The position numbers and the translations under genes were made by a program. Shown here piece after piece: positions 6,185-7,432 of a stretch of 7,432 bases of DNA. Position 1 is the first letter of the stretch. Every line of letters begins with the position of its first letter. Source of the stretch: Salinirussus sp. (GTDB lineage: Archaea; Halobacteriota; Halobacteria; Halobacteriales; Haloarculaceae). The notes beneath the pieces were generated by a model. It had not been told where the DNA came from and did not search any database. It saw nothing but the letters and a program-made list of their open reading frames with translations. The stretch covers positions 1-7,432 of the forward strand of contig JAQCNN010000283.1 of assembly GCA_028275005.1 (NCBI GenBank), read 5' to 3'.

Positions 6185-6819
6185 TGTGGGTTACCCGCGT
6201 CACGGTCGGCGACGACCTCGGGTGGCGGCCCCTCGACGTCGAGACACACTGTGTCGCGCGTGTCGTAGACGAACGCGAGCGACAACATGAAGAAGCCGGC
6301 CGGGACAGCAACCCCCCACATCGCGCTGGGGACGACGCTGAGCGGGTCGACCCCCAGCCACCCGCCCAACGCGGCGAATCCGCCGAGAACCGACAGGACG
6401 GTGAACCACATTGCCCAGGAACGCTCCCGCTCCGTGACAGGGTCGAGCGATAGGTCGACACTCTCGCCGGCGCCGGTGAGTGCAATCTCCCCCCTGCTGG
6501 CGTCGTAGGTGACGACCCCGGCACGCTCCAGCTTCGGCGCGTGGTGCTGATACAGCGCCGTGTGGACCGTCTTGCGGTCGTCATAGCTCACCTGTTCCGG
6601 GCTGACCCCCTGCTCCCAGGCCGCAACCTGTGTCGAGAGGTCACCCATCTCGACCTGCTCGTCGGCGTGACGCTTCAGATAGTGTAACGCGAAGCGTCGC
6701 CGTCGGTTACTCAGTAGTTCGAACAGACGTTCCCGGTCGAGCGTCTCCTCCCGGGTTCCGGCGTCTGTCGTGCCCCCACCTCGGTCGCTGTAGCTGTGGC
6801 TGTCGGGTGATGCGTTCAT
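6181..6819 (-). CDS. DUF7344 winged-helix protein with two C-terminal membrane segments
   Basis: A 212-residue protein with a polar, disordered N-terminus (1-25), a winged-helix domain (about 28-117) and two hydrophobic segments (about 135-156 and 162-185) followed by a short charged tail. The domain has the hallmarks of haloarchaeal DUF7344: ELLSNRRRRFALHYLKR (34-50), the helix with AAWEQGVSPEQVSYDDRKTV (66-85), ALYQHHAPKLERAGVVTYD (88-106) and a wing ending in GEIALTG. This suggests a DNA-binding protein tethered to the cytoplasmic membrane. It is the first gene of a two-gene operon with the exported protein and is divergent from the DUF1102 gene, so control of both promoters in the shared 230-base gap is likely. 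A signal-sensing role for the membrane part is inference. The ATG at 6819 lies about 14 bases after the predicted transcript start. Confidence 0.88.
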   Translation of the reverse strand: MNASPDSHSYSDRGGGTTDAGTREETLDRERLFELLSNRRRRFALHYLKRHADEQVEMGDLSTQVAAWEQGVSPEQVSYDDRKTVHTALYQHHAPKLERAGVVTYDASRGEIALTGAGESVDLSLDPVTERERSWAMWFTVLSVLGGFAALGGWLGVDPLSVVPSAMWGVAVPAGFFMLSLAFVYDTRDTVCLDVEGPPPEVVADRDAGNPQ

Positions 6820-6852
6820 CGTTCCGTCTGTCCCCCAAACATTCGTGAGAGC

Positions 6853-6865
6853 TATAGTATAATAA
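6853..6865 (-). promoter_or_regulatory. TATA box of the DUF7344 operon
   Basis: On the minus strand this AT-only stretch reads TTATTATACTATA apart from a single C, and stands out sharply in GC-rich DNA. Centred about 40 bases before the ATG at 6819, it predicts a transcript start near 6833 and a leader of roughly 14 bases with no strong ribosome-binding site. Confidence 0.65.
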
Positions 6866-6916
6866 CGCTGTCGTCGGTCGCTCCCGTCTCACGGAGGAAC
6901 AATCACAACGGGGACA

Positions 6917-6944
6917 CAAAGAGCCATTAACTGGTGTCAAAGAG
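6917..6944. repeat. Direct repeat CAAAGAG, 21 bases apart
   Basis: CAAAGAG occurs at 6917-6923 and again at 6938-6944. The start-to-start distance of 21 bases is close to two helical turns, so both copies would face the same side of the DNA. They lie in the middle of the divergent region between the DUF7344 operon and the DUF1102 gene, where shared regulator sites would be expected. Short repeats can arise by chance. Confidence 0.35.
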
Positions 6945-6970
6945 ACGTTTTCGGGCCGTAATCACGCACA

Positions 6971-6982
6971 AGTCAGGTGACT
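6971..6982. promoter_or_regulatory. Inverted repeat AGTCA-GG-TGACT, candidate operator
   Basis: A perfect 5-base inverted repeat with a 2-base spacer. It ends 8 bases upstream of the TATA element of the DUF1102 gene, directly beside the TFB-recognition position, which is where archaeal activators or repressors often bind. Its binding protein is not known; the adjacent DUF7344 protein is an obvious candidate. Confidence 0.4.
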
Positions 6983-6990
6983 GATCGCCC

Positions 6991-7001
6991 TATAACAATA
7001 A
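6991..7001 (+). promoter_or_regulatory. TATA box of the DUF1102-type gene
   Basis: TATAACAATAA at 6991-7001 is a strong TATA-like element about 55 bases before the ATG at 7050, predicting a transcript start near 7020 and a leader of about 30 bases. GGGAG at 7033-7036 and neighbours could pair weakly with 16S rRNA at slightly long spacing. A second weaker element, TTGTATCAA near 7011-7019, would instead give an almost leaderless transcript. Confidence 0.6.
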
Positions 7002-7049
7002 CCAGGGGTGTTGTATCAAGGGCCGAGTACAGGGAGTGCTCAGATCAGG

Positions 7050-7432
7050 ATGAAACGTCGAAAGTATCTCGCAGCCATCGGTTCGGTCGCGGCAGGGAGC
7101 GCACTCACAATGGGAACAACAGCCTCGATTGACGTGTGGGCCAACCGGGACGCCAACGTGAGCGTCGTCACGGACAGCAACGGCCTGATCGGGCTGGCAG
7201 AGGGGGAGGAGAACGGCCGGTTCGCGTCGACAGAGGGTGACGTCCTCGGGATCGACCTCTCCGACGGCGGAGCGGGTGACGGGCTCAGCGTCGACTCACG
7301 GGTCATTATCGACGACATCTTTCGGATCCAGAATCGGGCTGGCGACGACCAGGTGGTCTGGATCAAAGATGTCGAGGACGACGGCGGTCTGTTCGGTGAC
7401 GAGGGGCCGCTGCATTTCTTCCGTGGGCCGGT
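7050..7432 (+). CDS. DUF1102-type exported surface protein, partial: N-terminal 127 residues
   Basis: The frame is open from the ATG at 7050 to the right edge. The protein starts MKRRKYLAAIGSVAAGSALT, a twin-arginine-like signal (RRKYL) typical of haloarchaeal exported proteins, with a hydrophobic stretch to about residue 25. The mature part has the DUF1102 pattern: ANVSVVTDSNGLIGLAEG (34-51), a GDGLSVDS turn, then IIDDIFRIQNRAGDDQVVW, where an Asp-Asp-x-Phe strand leads to an Asn turn. DUF1102 proteins are extracellular beta-sandwich proteins related to TasA/camelysin and to archaeal bundling-pilus subunits, so a fibre or matrix subunit is plausible. It is divergent from the DUF7344 operon. 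The C-terminal part, which would show any membrane anchor, is outside the window. Confidence 0.82.
   Translation, partial: MKRRKYLAAIGSVAAGSALTMGTTASIDVWANRDANVSVVTDSNGLIGLAEGEENGRFASTEGDVLGIDLSDGGAGDGLSVDSRVIIDDIFRIQNRAGDDQVVWIKDVEDDGGLFGDEGPLHFFRGP

Noticed and set aside
5219..6268. 349-codon plus-strand open frame crossing the end of upp and the exported-protein gene
   Set aside because: It spans two genes of opposite direction and begins as an Arg/Ser/Pro-rich shadow of upp; the minus-strand gene has a signal peptide and an ATGA overlap with its neighbour.
6707..6940. 77-codon minus-strand open frame running from the divergent control region into the DUF7344 gene
   Set aside because: It overlaps the DUF7344 start in another frame, crosses its TATA box and resembles no known small protein.
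1..7432. Mobile element, CRISPR array, tRNA or rRNA
   Set aside because: No transposase or integrase motifs, no regularly spaced repeats and no cloverleaf with a TTCGA-type arm were found by reading both strands.

Overview
The window reads as chromosomal DNA of a halophilic archaeon (class Halobacteria). It is GC-rich, the proteins are acidic and rich in Asp, Glu, Ala, Val and Gly, several starts look leaderless with a TATA element 25-30 bases upstream, genes are tightly packed, and some families (HVO_0234 beta-propeller, DUF7344, DUF1102) are known mainly from haloarchaea. Species cannot be named from sequence alone.

Layout. Bases 1-201 (minus strand) hold the N-terminal part of a hotdog-fold acyl-CoA thioesterase that runs off the left edge. 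Divergent from it is hemL (304-1641, tetrapyrrole synthesis), whose stop overlaps the start of an HVO_0234-type beta-propeller protein (1641-2438). A small probable zinc-binding protein (2520-2717) follows. Next come prs (PRPP synthase, 2790-3638), an MFS transporter overlapping it by 4 bases (3635-4858), and upp (uracil phosphoribosyltransferase, 4978-5637). All genes from hemL to upp are on the plus strand. prs makes the PRPP that Upp consumes, so the transporter between them may carry a nucleobase or related substrate; that is inference.

The right third differs in character: it holds surface or secreted proteins and a regulator. On the minus strand, a winged-helix DUF7344 protein with two C-terminal membrane segments (6819-6181) overlaps by 4 bases with a small exported, probably beta-rich protein (6184-5738). 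Divergent across a relatively AT-rich 230-base region with two clear TATA elements, an inverted repeat and a spaced direct repeat, lies a DUF1102-type exported protein with a Tat-like signal (7050 to beyond the right edge). DUF1102 proteins are related to the TasA/camelysin and archaeal bundling-pilus subunit group, so this edge is probably the start of a cell-surface fibre or matrix locus controlled by a membrane-anchored DNA-binding protein. It is the best candidate here for a little-described system.

No tRNA, rRNA, CRISPR array, insertion sequence or integrase gene was seen. No gap without a gene exceeds 300 bases; the longest, 6820-7049, is described as a regulatory region.
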